Shown here: piece by piece, positions 7,357-15,592 of the stretch | Numbering within the stretch: position 1 is the stretch's first letter | Layout: the number at the start of each line of letters is the position of its first letter | Source of the DNA: Bacteroidaceae bacterium | GTDB lineage: Bacteria; Bacteroidota; Bacteroidia; Bacteroidales; Bacteroidaceae | Length of the DNA: 34,499 bases | Direction of reading: 5' to 3' | Assembly: GCA_017541025.1 (NCBI GenBank) | Contig: JAFXZY010000028.1 | Span: 1-34,499 of the forward strand | Program-made: the position numbers and the translations under genes | Notes under the pieces: generated by a model | What the model was told of the DNA's origin: nothing | The model's database searches: none | The model's input: the letters and a program-made list of their open reading frames with translations, nothing else

Positions 7357-8481
7357 ATGGTAAACAACCCTTTTATACTCTATGGTTATGAGTCAGAAAA
7401 GTACTTTTGTGACAGAAAGACTGAGACGCAAGAACTGAAACGCCTGGTTACAAACGGCAACCATGTAGCATTAATTGCACCAAGACGTATTGGCAAAACA
7501 GGATTGATTGAGAATCTCTTTCACCAGAAAGACATTCAGCGGGATTACTTCACGTTTCTCGTAGATATTTATGCCACAAAGAATATCGAAGAGTTGATAA
7601 TGGCCATGGGGGCATCCATGCTATCCTCTTTGCGCCCAAAAGGTGCCAAGGTAATACAGAAGTTTGTCAACATCCTGTCTTCTTTACGTACAGGCATTTC
7701 CTTTGATGCAATGGGAAATCCCACGTGGAATGTGGAAATTGGAGACATCCACCTGCCAAGGACAACCTTAGACGAGATATTCGAGTATATCAACACAGCC
7801 GACAAACCTTGCATTATTGCCATTGACGAATTCCAGACAGTAGCCGACTACCATGATGATAAGGTTGAAGCTATCCTGCGCACTTATATTCAGCACTGTA
7901 GAAATGCTCAGTTTATTTTTTCGGGTTCTCAACGCACCATGATGGGTGAAATCTTCCTCAGCCCGTCCAGACCGTTTTACCAAAGTACTTCGATGATGAA
8001 CATTGGCTCTATCCCCGTGGAAAAATACTCCAAGTTTGCGCAAGAGTTATTTAAGGAAGCAGACAAAGGTATTACCACCGACATAATTGAAAAAACATAT
8101 CAACGATTTGATGGCATCACATGGTATATTCAGCGCGTAATGAATGAGTTCTTTTCTCTCACGCCTCAACATGGCGTCTGCGATGAGACAATGCTGGATA
8201 CAGCTATTAGGAACATACTACGAGCAAACGAGTTCACATACCAATCCCTGCTGTTCCAGTTGCCTATAAAGCAGAAAGAATTGCTGATGGCTATTGCCAA
8301 GGAAGGAAAGGCCCAAAACCTTACATCATCAGCATTTGTCAAAAAATACCGTCTTACAAGCAGCAGTAGTGTTCAGTCGGCTATGAAGGGCTTACTGGAA
8401 AAGAACTTTCTTACCTCTAATCTTGGTATTTACGAGGTATACGACAAATTCTTCGCACTGTGGTTATTGACGCAAAGATAA
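7357..8481 (+). CDS. ATP-binding protein of the archaeal-type ATPase (ATPase_2) family
   Basis: A 374-residue P-loop ATPase. Walker A is APRRIGKT (41-48), Walker B IIAIDEFQ (153-160), and a sensor-like segment FIFSGSQR is at about 187-194. The C-terminal 80 residues look like a winged helix (TSSAFVKKYRLTSSSSVQSA, then a DKFFALWL ending). This is the layout of the ATPase_2/DUF234-like group, which is abundant and variable in Bacteroidota and archaea and whose job is unknown; AAA/STAND-type regulation has been suggested. It stands alone between a broken tRNA gene and a repeat-rich gene-free stretch, has its own palindrome-covered promoter, and reads like an accessory gene. No partner gene is adjacent. 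Confidence 0.8.
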   Translation: MVNNPFILYGYESEKYFCDRKTETQELKRLVTNGNHVALIAPRRIGKTGLIENLFHQKDIQRDYFTFLVDIYATKNIEELIMAMGASMLSSLRPKGAKVIQKFVNILSSLRTGISFDAMGNPTWNVEIGDIHLPRTTLDEIFEYINTADKPCIIAIDEFQTVADYHDDKVEAILRTYIQHCRNAQFIFSGSQRTMMGEIFLSPSRPFYQSTSMMNIGSIPVEKYSKFAQELFKEADKGITTDIIEKTYQRFDGITWYIQRVMNEFFSLTPQHGVCDETMLDTAIRNILRANEFTYQSLLFQLPIKQKELLMAIAKEGKAQNLTSSAFVKKYRLTSSSSVQSAMKGLLEKNFLTSNLGIYEVYDKFFALWLLTQR

Positions 8482-8648
8482 AACTACTTGTTCCTAAACA
8501 GTAAGATGGAAGAAGTCTGAGGGCTGATTAACCATCAACCCTATCTCTTTGCTTATTCCCCAGCCATCAGACATTAGCCTTTAGAGCATTATTCACAATC
8601 TCCTCTAATCATGTAAATAATTTTCCAAACGGCTTTTGCGATTCTATT

Positions 8649-8714
8649 TTGCCGCCACCTTAGGAAAAACTTGCCGCCTAATTAGGAAATTTTTGTCGGC
8701 ACGTTAGGCAGCAA
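8649..8714. repeat. Three 22-bp degenerate tandem units (TTGCCGCC...TTAGGAAA)
   Basis: Units start at 8649, 8671 and 8693, exactly 22 bp apart. The consensus begins TTGCCGCC, contains TTAGG around base 13 and ends A/T-rich. The third unit has drifted (TTGTCGGC...GTTAGG). The 22-bp spacing places each unit on the same face of the helix. Confidence 0.7.
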
Positions 8715-8929
8715 AAAAATCTTATGCTAAAGAACATGCCATGCCCGTTCTGCCGACTTTCCGATTGTCAAAATATTTCCTTTTTTGCACGTTTCTTCAG
8801 TTGACAGTTGACAGTTTCTGTTTCAGGTACTGTATCTTTTTGTGCAAAAACAAGCTGTTCAATTGTCTCAATTGTCACAACTCTAGCTATTTTTTTCGTC
8901 CTTTCGCTCAATACCCCCCAAAAAAACGT

Positions 8930-8981
8930 GAGTTAACTAAATCGATCAATCGAGTTAACGAAATTGATCAATCGAGTTAAC
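8930..8981. repeat. 22-bp tandem repeat built on GAGTTAAC and GATCAATC
   Basis: Two complete 22-bp units (8930-8951 and 8952-8973, two base differences) plus GAGTTAAC of a third. Each unit contains the palindrome GTTAAC, and the second also contains TTGATCAA. No CRISPR-like spacers are present. Confidence 0.75.
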
Positions 8982-9088
8982 TCACCGCATAAATGTTGTT
9001 TTTGGATGGTTCAATAGTCTCAATAAGCTGGCTCGAGCCAATTGGACCTATATATATTTCACTCTAAGTTTCTTTGATACATACAACA

Positions 9089-9109
9089 TCATTTTTTCAT
9101 AAAAAATGA
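9089..9109. terminator. A/T hairpin downstream of the DMT gene
   Basis: Perfect 9-bp arms TCATTTTTT / AAAAAATGA around CAT. It lies about 47 nt past the stop of the leftward DMT gene, so it could serve as a weak terminator. The stem is almost all A/T, so folding strength is doubtful. Confidence 0.35.
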
Positions 9110-9155
9110 AACTGAGATACTGAGATATGTATTTCGTCGAACTCACGTTAAAATA

Positions 9156-10109
9156 TCATCCTCCAAGAAAGAAAAGACTGACACCTACAACAGAGATAAC
9201 GGCTCCGATGACAGCGCGCCAGGTAATCTTCTCGTGGAAAAGCCAATACGACGGGAGCAGGATTATGATGGGTGTCATTGCCATCAGGGTGGATGCGATG
9301 CCTGCGGCTGTGTACTGAACAGCCATCAGAGAAAAGCCTACACCCACGAAGGGGCCAAAGATAGTTGTAGCTGTAGCTACGGACAAGCCTTTCTTATCGT
9401 GAAAAACAGAACGAAGAGAAACCTCTCCACGTCCCCCGCCAAGAGAAGGGGCCTTTTTTTTACGAAGACTTAACAACAAAGAGAAGCCTATGACACCGGC
9501 TATGCAACGATAGAAGTTGGCACTGAAAGGAACAAGCCACGCGGGCATTCCGTCTGTTACTTGGTAATGGTCCATACCTATTTTGCTTAGCACAAGTCCT
9601 ATTCCCTGACACATGGCAGCAGCAATGGCAAAAAGCACGCCATTAAGCGGCAGGCGAAGCGACACCTTGTGATGCTCGCCTCTTCCAAGCACGGAAATGC
9701 TAATACCGGACAGCGTTACCAGCATAGCCACTATACTCATCTTTGTCATCTGCTGTCCTAATGTTACCCATGCCATCAATGCAGCAGAAAGCGGAGCCAA
9801 TGTCATGAACAACTGGCCGAAACGAGAACCAATGATGATGTAGCATTGAAACAGGCAGAAGTCGCCAATCACATATCCCACGACTCCCGAAAGCAGCATC
9901 CACCCTATTGCCTCGGGAGAAGCACTTAAAGGTAGCATATCACCTGTTACCACACCAAACAGCACCAGTGAAAACAGGAGTGCCAGCGACATACGTAATA
10001 CGTTCAGCGTCAGGTTACCCATACGCTTGCTACCAAATTCACTCAGCAGGGCAGTCGCCGTCCACGAGAATGCCACACCTATGGAAATAAGTTCACCTAA
10101 ATAAGCCAT
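9156..10109 (-). CDS. DMT-superfamily permease (EamA domains)
   Basis: A 317-residue inner-membrane protein with about ten hydrophobic helices in two EamA halves, so a drug/metabolite transporter. The substrate cannot be read from sequence. Between helices 7 and 8 there is a basic, glycine-rich loop (residues about 217-233, KKKAPSLGGGRGEVSLR). It is encoded by a C/G-rich stretch (9422-9453) that resembles the intergenic mini-elements. The rest of the fold looks intact. It is the last gene of the leftward run that starts with two SNF-type transporters, 36 nt behind the HhH gene, and that gap is filled by heptamers. Confidence 0.85.
   Translation of the reverse strand: MAYLGELISIGVAFSWTATALLSEFGSKRMGNLTLNVLRMSLALLFSLVLFGVVTGDMLPLSASPEAIGWMLLSGVVGYVIGDFCLFQCYIIIGSRFGQLFMTLAPLSAALMAWVTLGQQMTKMSIVAMLVTLSGISISVLGRGEHHKVSLRLPLNGVLFAIAAAMCQGIGLVLSKIGMDHYQVTDGMPAWLVPFSANFYRCIAGVIGFSLLLSLRKKKAPSLGGGRGEVSLRSVFHDKKGLSVATATTIFGPFVGVGFSLMAVQYTAAGIASTLMAMTPIIILLPSYWLFHEKITWRAVIGAVISVVGVSLFFLGG
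9422..9453. repeat. C/G-rich mini-element inside the DMT gene
   Basis: The stretch has the blocks CCTCTCC, CCCCCGCC, AGAGAAGGGGCC and a T-run, like the intergenic elements at 16991-17035 and 22724-22754. It encodes the extra-looking loop APSLGGGRGEV of the permease. Insertion is inferred from similarity of style and from loop position, not from an alignment. Confidence 0.5.
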
Positions 10110-10110
10110 G

Positions 10111-10145
10111 AGAATTGAGAATTGAAAATTGGAACTGGGAGATGG
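10111..10145. repeat. Five heptamers filling the HhH-DMT gap
   Basis: AGAATTG, AGAATTG, AAAATTG, GAACTGG, GAGATGG at a strict 7-bp period. They run from just upstream of the DMT start codon to the base before the HhH stop codon (10146). Confidence 0.75.
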
Positions 10146-11096
10146 TTAGAATTCAAGATATGGTTGGAGTTTCTCGATCTTAAGTGGGGTAAAGCCTTCT
10201 AAGCCCTTTAAATCCTCTATACCTTTTATATTACCAAACGCCTTACGATACTCCACCATGGCACGAGCCTGATAGAAAGAGATATAAGGATGGTTCATCA
10301 GGCGTTGCAAAGACAGTTTGTTCACGTTCAGTTTTCTTGTAGGAACATCAGGAGAGACCCTGACCCATTGCAACACAGAATCGGGCAATTCGCAGGCCTC
10401 CATTACTTGTTCCGCATTCTGGAAACCTCCCAATTTCCTTCGGTACTCCACAATCTTATTTGCCCTGTATGTGCCGATTCCAGGAATACGCATAAGCTCT
10501 GTAGTATCTGCCTTATTGATATCAACCTGCGTAAACACGTCGAACTTACGTGGGCGTATTGACATTGTATCTGCTTTCTGGGAAGCAACAGGTATCTCGG
10601 TAACATGAGCCGCCGGAACACTCTTTTCAGGCAAGGAGGAACGTTTGTCGATCTCCTGAATATATTGAAACTGGCGGGCAATCCTGACCTGAGGACCTAA
10701 ACGTTCCCACAACTCATACGTCATACCTGGCAAGCGTTTGAAATCCTCTGGAGTATGATATCTGCCGTGTTTAGCTCTGTACTTATATATGGCACGAACC
10801 TGCCAAGGGGCCAAGCCCAATTTCAGAAGCGTGATACTATCTGCCGTATTGGGGTCAAAAGGGAAAGTCTCTACCTTCTCCTCTGCCACGGCGTAGTTAG
10901 CCGAACGGGATGAAACTGAACGCTTCTCCATACTATCATACAATGTAGGAAATTCTTCCTTTTGGGCCACAGAGCTCTCCTTGGGCTTGTACCACGAATA
11001 AACGAAAACCCCAATAATAACAATGATGATAATCCACTCCAGAAAGAGAAGCCCTCTACGAGCCGAATTAGAAAGGAATGGAAGTCGACGGTTCAT
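10146..11096 (-). CDS. Membrane-anchored helix-hairpin-helix (ComEA-like) protein
   Basis: 316 residues. One membrane segment near residues 15-35 (LEWIIIIVIIGVFVYSW) is followed by three ComEA-type helix-hairpin-helix units: about 75-140 (DPNTADSITLLKLG), 190-240 (VDINKADTTELMRIPGIGTY) and 255-315 (LNVNKLSLQRLMNHPYISF). Such proteins bind DNA without sequence preference, outside the cytoplasmic membrane in ComEA. A role in DNA uptake is possible but not shown by the context, which is transporters. The ATG overlaps the stop of the upstream SNF-type transporter (ATGA, 11093-11096), so the genes are co-translated. Confidence 0.8.
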   Translation of the reverse strand: MNRRLPFLSNSARRGLLFLEWIIIIVIIGVFVYSWYKPKESSVAQKEEFPTLYDSMEKRSVSSRSANYAVAEEKVETFPFDPNTADSITLLKLGLAPWQVRAIYKYRAKHGRYHTPEDFKRLPGMTYELWERLGPQVRIARQFQYIQEIDKRSSLPEKSVPAAHVTEIPVASQKADTMSIRPRKFDVFTQVDINKADTTELMRIPGIGTYRANKIVEYRRKLGGFQNAEQVMEACELPDSVLQWVRVSPDVPTRKLNVNKLSLQRLMNHPYISFYQARAMVEYRKAFGNIKGIEDLKGLEGFTPLKIEKLQPYLEF

Positions 11097-12448
11097 CCTA
11101 ACAGTTCGTTAATAAAGATGAGAGTGATGGCAACAGGCACCACATAACGGATGAGAAACACATAAACGCGGAACAGGCGGAAGGGAACCGTTCCCCCGTT
11201 GGTCAGTTCATTGTATACCAACTTCCTGTCGAGATACCAACCTGTAAAGAGACAGATGATAAGCCCTCCGGCAGGCATAATAATCTTGGAAGCACAGAAA
11301 TCAAAAAGGTCAAAGATGGTAAGACCGCATACTGTAACATCGCTTAGCACACCGAACGAAAGACTACACAACACACCCAGTGACATACAACTGATGGAAA
11401 CCCAGGCAGAAGCCTTCTTTCTGGTAACGCCCCAAGACTCTATAACGTAAGCCGTTACCGATTCGTGCAGGGACATGGCGCTGGTGAGCGCTGCCAACAG
11501 CAAAAGCAGATAGAACATACCCGAGAAAAGATAGCCTAACAAAGGAACATTATGGAAAGCTATATTGAATACGTACGGAAGGGTTACAAAAACCAATCCA
11601 GGCCCCTCGTCGGGGCTCACATCGGGAACACTGAAAACAGCAGGAAAGATAATGAAACCACTCAGAATAGCCACGAACGTATCTATGGAGCATACACTAA
11701 AGGCCGTCTTTACCAACTTGGTGTCAGGGGTAAAATAAGAAGCGTAGGTACACAGGCAACCCATAGCCAGACTCAGCGAGAAGAAAGCCTGTCCCATGGC
11801 ACTCAGCACCACGCTGGCAGTCACCTTGCTGAAATCAGGTTTCAAAAGGAAACGCAATCCTGTTCCAGCACCGGGCATACCAAACGAGCACACCACCAGA
11901 ACGCAGATAATCAGCAGCAGTAAAGGCATCATAATCTTAGAGAAACGTTCGATGCCCGACTGCACTCCTCGCGCTATCACCAGATGCGTCATCAGCATAA
12001 AGGCAACAGCATATAATAGAGGTAAATAGGGGTCGGAGACAAAAGAAGTGAAGCCTGCCGAATAATCCTGATGCTCAAGGAAACTGCCCTTTAGAGACTG
12101 CACCAGATAATAAAGCGTCCAACCGCTGATAATGGTATAGTAAGAAAGGATAAGGAAGGCCACGAAAACACCAGCCACGCCCTCTATGCGCCACCACTTG
12201 CCAGGTGCCAGCTTGGAGAAAGCGGTGATGGTATTGGCATGTGTATGCCTGCCAATCAGGAATTCGCTCATCATAACCGGGACACCTACAGCCAGAACAC
12301 ATATCAGATAGATAAGGATGAAAGCAGCACCACCATTGTTGCCTACCTCTGTGGGAAAGCGCCACACATTTCCCAAACCCACGGCACTGCCGGCAGCAGC
12401 CAACACAACACCCAACTTACTGGTAAAATTCTTTCTTGTTTCTGTCAT
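11093..12448 (-). CDS. Neurotransmitter:sodium symporter (SNF) family transporter, copy B
   Basis: A 451-residue inner-membrane protein with 11-12 helices. The NSS signature is GSAVGLGNVWRFPTEVG near residues 20-36 (TM1, ion and substrate site). Bacterial members carry amino acids with Na+. The length and early C-terminal end suggest the 11-helix form common in bacteria. It is clearly a tandem paralogue of the gene at 12452-13810: the two share WRFPTEVG, the FLLKPDF(S/G)KVT segment, SAMGQAFFSLS, FIIFPAVFSV and LLLLAALTS. Only 3 nt separate them. Which amino acid each prefers cannot be read here. Confidence 0.92.
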   Translation of the reverse strand: MTETRKNFTSKLGVVLAAAGSAVGLGNVWRFPTEVGNNGGAAFILIYLICVLAVGVPVMMSEFLIGRHTHANTITAFSKLAPGKWWRIEGVAGVFVAFLILSYYTIISGWTLYYLVQSLKGSFLEHQDYSAGFTSFVSDPYLPLLYAVAFMLMTHLVIARGVQSGIERFSKIMMPLLLLIICVLVVCSFGMPGAGTGLRFLLKPDFSKVTASVVLSAMGQAFFSLSLAMGCLCTYASYFTPDTKLVKTAFSVCSIDTFVAILSGFIIFPAVFSVPDVSPDEGPGLVFVTLPYVFNIAFHNVPLLGYLFSGMFYLLLLLAALTSAMSLHESVTAYVIESWGVTRKKASAWVSISCMSLGVLCSLSFGVLSDVTVCGLTIFDLFDFCASKIIMPAGGLIICLFTGWYLDRKLVYNELTNGGTVPFRLFRVYVFLIRYVVPVAITLIFINELLG

Positions 12449-12451
12449 TAC

Positions 12452-13810
12452 TTAATTAAACAGTTTTGTCAATTCGTTCAAGAAAACCATTCCAACACCT
12501 ACGGGAGCCACCCATCTTATCAGGAAAATAAGGACTTTAAGGCCTTTTACCTTTAGCGTGCCGTCGTTGGTGAGTTCGTTTTCAAGCAGTCGGCGTTCCA
12601 TAAACCAGCCTACGAATATTGAGATGAAGATACCACCGACAGGCATTATGAACATGGCTGTAGCAAAATCGAACCAAGAAAAGACGGTCATTCCTGCCAA
12701 GGTATAATCCTTCCAAGGCCCAAACGACAGCGTACAGGCAGCACCTAAGACCAAATACACCATGGTTACCAGCGTAGCCGCATGTTTACGTTTCAAGTTA
12801 TAGTGCTCGCTCACGAAAGCTGTACAGATCTCATGCATGGAGATACTGCTGGTTAGGGCTGCCAGCAAAAGGAGTAAGTAGAACAATGTTGAAAAGAAGT
12901 ACCCCACCAAAGGCATCTGGGGAAAAGCACTACCGAAAACATGGGGAAGTGTTATGAACACCAGACCTGCTCCGGCATCAGGCCGGACACCTTCTACACT
13001 GAAGACCGCGGGAAAAATGATGAACCCGCTCATGATGGCCGCCAAAGTGTCAATGGCGCATACATTGAAAGCAGAACCGGCAAGGTTCATATTCTTATCA
13101 CAATAGGAAGCGTACGTTGCCAGACAACCTATTCCCACACTTAGCGAGAAGAATGCCTGCCCCATAGCACTCAGCACCACATAGGGTGTCACCTTGCCGA
13201 AATCAGGCTTCAGCAGAAAACGGATTCCGTCTGCTGAGCCAGGCATAGCAAGTGAACAGCCCACCAATATCAGAATAATCAGAAACAATAAAGGCATCAT
13301 CAACTTTGAATACTTTTCTATTCCGCCTCTAATACCCCGTATCACCACAAAATGGGTAAGCAAAAGGAAAATAGCCATATAAAGCAATGGGCTCCAAGTG
13401 TCCGATACGAAGCTGTTGAAGGCCTGCCCGGGATCTGCTCCGCCAATACGGTTCAGGGCAGCATCAACCGTATATTTCAGCGTCCATCCTGCAACCACAC
13501 TATAAAAAGACAACACCATAAAACCGCCCATCACTCCCATGAGACCAACCAGCACCCACCATTTGGCAGGAGCCAGTTTCTGAAAGGCATGAACGATGTT
13601 AGAGCCAGAAGAACGCCCGATGACAAATTCGCTGACCATAACGGGCAAAGCCAAAAAAAGCACAAAGGCTATGTACACCAGAATGAAGACTGCTCCGCCA
13701 TTTTGTCCGACTTCGGTAGGGAAACGCCAGATGTTGCCAAGACCCACGGCACTTCCTGCCGATGCCAAGACCACCCCAAGCTTGCTTCCAAAACTTCCTC
13801 TGTTATTCAT
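12452..13810 (-). CDS. Neurotransmitter:sodium symporter (SNF) family transporter, copy A
   Basis: A 452-residue inner-membrane symporter with the TM1 signature GSAVGLGNIWRFPTEVGQNG at the N-terminus and 11-12 helices. It is the first gene of the run SNF-A, SNF-B, HhH protein, DMT permease. Its promoter (13850-13880) lies in a short intergenic region shared with the rightward VanZ-ThuA gene. The pair with SNF-B looks like an old tandem duplication, since identity is scattered rather than in long exact blocks. A rightward frame opposite this gene (from 13352) is only the antisense continuation of the VanZ-ThuA frame. Confidence 0.92.
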   Translation of the reverse strand: MNNRGSFGSKLGVVLASAGSAVGLGNIWRFPTEVGQNGGAVFILVYIAFVLFLALPVMVSEFVIGRSSGSNIVHAFQKLAPAKWWVLVGLMGVMGGFMVLSFYSVVAGWTLKYTVDAALNRIGGADPGQAFNSFVSDTWSPLLYMAIFLLLTHFVVIRGIRGGIEKYSKLMMPLLFLIILILVGCSLAMPGSADGIRFLLKPDFGKVTPYVVLSAMGQAFFSLSVGIGCLATYASYCDKNMNLAGSAFNVCAIDTLAAIMSGFIIFPAVFSVEGVRPDAGAGLVFITLPHVFGSAFPQMPLVGYFFSTLFYLLLLLAALTSSISMHEICTAFVSEHYNLKRKHAATLVTMVYLVLGAACTLSFGPWKDYTLAGMTVFSWFDFATAMFIMPVGGIFISIFVGWFMERRLLENELTNDGTLKVKGLKVLIFLIRWVAPVGVGMVFLNELTKLFN

Positions 13811-13849
13811 CTAATATGGAAAAAACTGATAATTTACGCTAAAAACGCA

Positions 13850-13880
13850 CAAAAGTACAAAGTTTTTTATAACTTTGCAA
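13850..13880 (-). promoter_or_regulatory. Promoter of the SNF run with a palindromic spacer
   Basis: On the minus strand there is TTG (13878-13880), a 20-nt spacer, then TACTTTTG (13850-13857). The spacer is itself an inverted repeat with 7-bp arms, CAAAGTT / AACTTTG (13858-13864, 13871-13877). On the plus strand the right arm forms TAACTTTG (13870-13877), a -7 box for the VanZ-ThuA gene, with no good upstream box. A regulator bound here could control both directions. Confidence 0.55.
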
Positions 13881-13906
13881 CAAAAATATATGTTTATACT
13901 TACAAA

Positions 13907-15082
13907 ATGGAAACAAACCACATGAAAACCTATCCACTTTCACTGCTCATTGCATGTGTTATTATCTTTCTTTCGCTGTATCCCTTTCCTGAGCTACCGG
14001 AAGTTGATGTACCTCTGGCTGACAAGTGGACACACATGGTGATGTACGGCGGTTTCTGCCTAATCATCTGGTACGAATACCTGAAAGCACATAAAAGTAT
14101 AAACAAAGGTAAGATAACCTTATATGGATGGTTCTGCCCCATCGTAATGAGCGGTTTGCTGGAACTGGCTCAGGCATATCTGACCACCAGCCGTAGTGGT
14201 GAATGGATGGACCTTTTAGCCAATGCCATTGGTGCCACACTGGCATACGTATTAGGTTGGGCAGTACTGAGAAAGCTGATTTCGCCAAAGACCGTCGTCA
14301 CCTTGCTGATGCTGCTGGTTTCATTGCCCACATTGGCACAGGACGGATATCCTGCCAATTATGCACGCGGTCCCCGTTTCAAAGCCCTTATCTATTATAG
14401 TAATAATGTAGAATCGGCTCACAAGGAGTTTGCCGAGCAGGCTTTGAAGTTCTTCCATAAGCTATCATACGGCGAGGGATTCCTCTACGACAAGACCACA
14501 GATTTGTCCCAATATACCGATGAGCAACTGGCTGAGTACGATGTACAAATCTGGCTCAACAATTCTGTTCACGGAGAGAAGGAACGTAAAGCATTTGAGC
14601 GCTACATGGAGAACGGCGGAGGATGGATTGGCTTCCACGCTGCTGCTTACAACGACAAGAATACCCGCTGGCCCTGGTTCGTTAATTTCCTGGGCGGAGG
14701 TGTCTTCTACTGCAACAACTGGCCCCCTCAACCGGCTTTAGTGGTGACAGATACCGACCAGCACACGGTTACCAAAAGTCTGCCTCGTGAATTTGTCATA
14801 CCCTCCAGCGAGTGGTACCAGTGGAATCCCAGCCCACGTAAGAATCCTGATGTGGAGGTGTTGCTGAGTATCTCACCCAAAAACTATCCTCTTGGCATAA
14901 AGGATGTGGTGAAATTCGGCGACTTCCCCATTGTCTGGACCAACAAGAAGTATCGTATGGTTTACCTGAACGGCGGACACGGCGACGAATGTTTCTCTGA
15001 CGCCACCACCAATCTGCTATACGTTAATGTTTTCCGCTGGGTTGTGAGTACATCGCCCAAGGGAAATCCGTTTGAGAAATAA
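13907..15082 (+). CDS. VanZ-like membrane domain fused to a ThuA-like domain
   Basis: 391 residues from the ATG at 13907 (386 from the ATG at 13922); upstream in-frame sequence is antisense to the SNF gene. Residues 10-121 form a VanZ-like unit with four helices and the conserved pattern DKWTH (39-43), E-x-x-Q (86-89) and the S-R-S-G-x-W-x-D-x-x-x-N segment (95-106). A fifth hydrophobic stretch (128-143) ends LPTLAQDG, a signal-peptidase-like junction. Residues about 155-391 are a ThuA-like (class I glutamine-amidotransferase-like) domain: RFKALIYYS, GGGWIGFHAA, and EWYQWNP. ThuA-like domains are linked to sugar metabolism, usually as separate secreted proteins. I infer a fusion in which the ThuA signal peptide became an internal helix, placing ThuA in the periplasm. 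Confidence 0.8.
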   Translation: METNHMKTYPLSLLIACVIIFLSLYPFPELPEVDVPLADKWTHMVMYGGFCLIIWYEYLKAHKSINKGKITLYGWFCPIVMSGLLELAQAYLTTSRSGEWMDLLANAIGATLAYVLGWAVLRKLISPKTVVTLLMLLVSLPTLAQDGYPANYARGPRFKALIYYSNNVESAHKEFAEQALKFFHKLSYGEGFLYDKTTDLSQYTDEQLAEYDVQIWLNNSVHGEKERKAFERYMENGGGWIGFHAAAYNDKNTRWPWFVNFLGGGVFYCNNWPPQPALVVTDTDQHTVTKSLPREFVIPSSEWYQWNPSPRKNPDVEVLLSISPKNYPLGIKDVVKFGDFPIVWTNKKYRMVYLNGGHGDECFSDATTNLLYVNVFRWVVSTSPKGNPFEK

Positions 15083-15093
15083 TAACGGGAACG

Positions 15094-15573
15094 TTAACTT
15101 CCCCACAACTTGTATGGATTCTTGCGCATGTGGGAGTTGTAGTAACGACGGTCGCCGGTTACTTCCTTACCTATAAAGGCGGGCTTACTGAAAGCCTCAT
15201 CTTCAGAGCCTAACTCTATCTCAGCCATTATCAGGCCGTCGTTGTCGCCATGGAACTCATCCACCTCCCAAGTGTGGATGCCGTCATCGGCCTTAACCAG
15301 ATAACGGGTCTTGTCGATGATACCTGGCTCACAAATCTGCATCAGATCCTGTGCGTCCTGCAAGGAAATCTCACGTTCGAACTCGTAACGCGAGAGACCT
15401 TCAATTCCACTGGGGCCTTTAATAGTAAGGTACCCCTTGTCGTCACGAATACGAACACGCACTGTACGACCGTTTCCCGATGCGATATACCCTTGCTGTA
15501 TATGCGTATGATTATATGCCTGGCTCTTGAACTCTCCAACAACCAGGAACTTACGCTCTATCTCGAAATGCAT
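15094..15573 (-). CDS. CYTH domain protein
   Basis: A 159-residue protein of the CYTH (class IV adenylate cyclase/thiamine triphosphatase) fold. The N-terminal EIERKFLV is the ExExK metal- and phosphate-binding motif, followed by alternating basic and acidic strands (RVRIRDDKGYLTIKG, YEFEREI, KTRYLV, WEVDEF, AEIELGSEDE) that line the tunnel. Bacterial members hydrolyse triphosphates such as tripolyphosphate; the true substrate is unknown. The start is ATG at 15573. A longer frame to 15666 runs through a hexamer array and over the stop of the next small gene, and is rejected. It converges on VanZ-ThuA with an 11-nt gap and is the last gene behind prfB. Confidence 0.88.
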   Translation of the reverse strand: MHFEIERKFLVVGEFKSQAYNHTHIQQGYIASGNGRTVRVRIRDDKGYLTIKGPSGIEGLSRYEFEREISLQDAQDLMQICEPGIIDKTRYLVKADDGIHTWEVDEFHGDNDGLIMAEIELGSEDEAFSKPAFIGKEVTGDRRYYNSHMRKNPYKLWGS

Positions 15574-15592
15574 TATTCTATATATTCTAGAA

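Larger units (their letters stand above)
8482..9155. other. Gene-free, repeat-rich stretch between the ATPase and the DMT permease
   Basis: 674 nt. The only frame of note (8741-8980, +) has a composition and residue content unlike a real protein. The stretch holds a 3 x 22-bp array (8649-8714), TTGACAG heptamers (8801-8814), a second 22-bp repeat (8930-8981), a 12-bp palindrome TGGCTCGAGCCA (9029-9040) and an A/T hairpin (9089-9109). I see no RNA gene. Confidence 0.65.

Noticed and set aside
8741-8980. 79-aa rightward ORF in the gene-free stretch
   Set aside because: Phe/Cys/Ser-rich translation of repeat DNA with no start context or recognisable features.
8649-8981. CRISPR array
   Set aside because: Units are directly adjacent at 22 bp with no unique spacers and no cas genes nearby.
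6967-9155. Complete prophage or integrative element
   Set aside because: No integrase, relaxase, replication or capsid gene, and no second attachment-like copy of the tRNA end in the window.
13352-13906. N-terminal extension of the VanZ-ThuA frame
   Set aside because: It is antisense to the conserved TM1 region of the SNF transporter gene, and a -7 box and the true ATG lie at 13870 and 13907.
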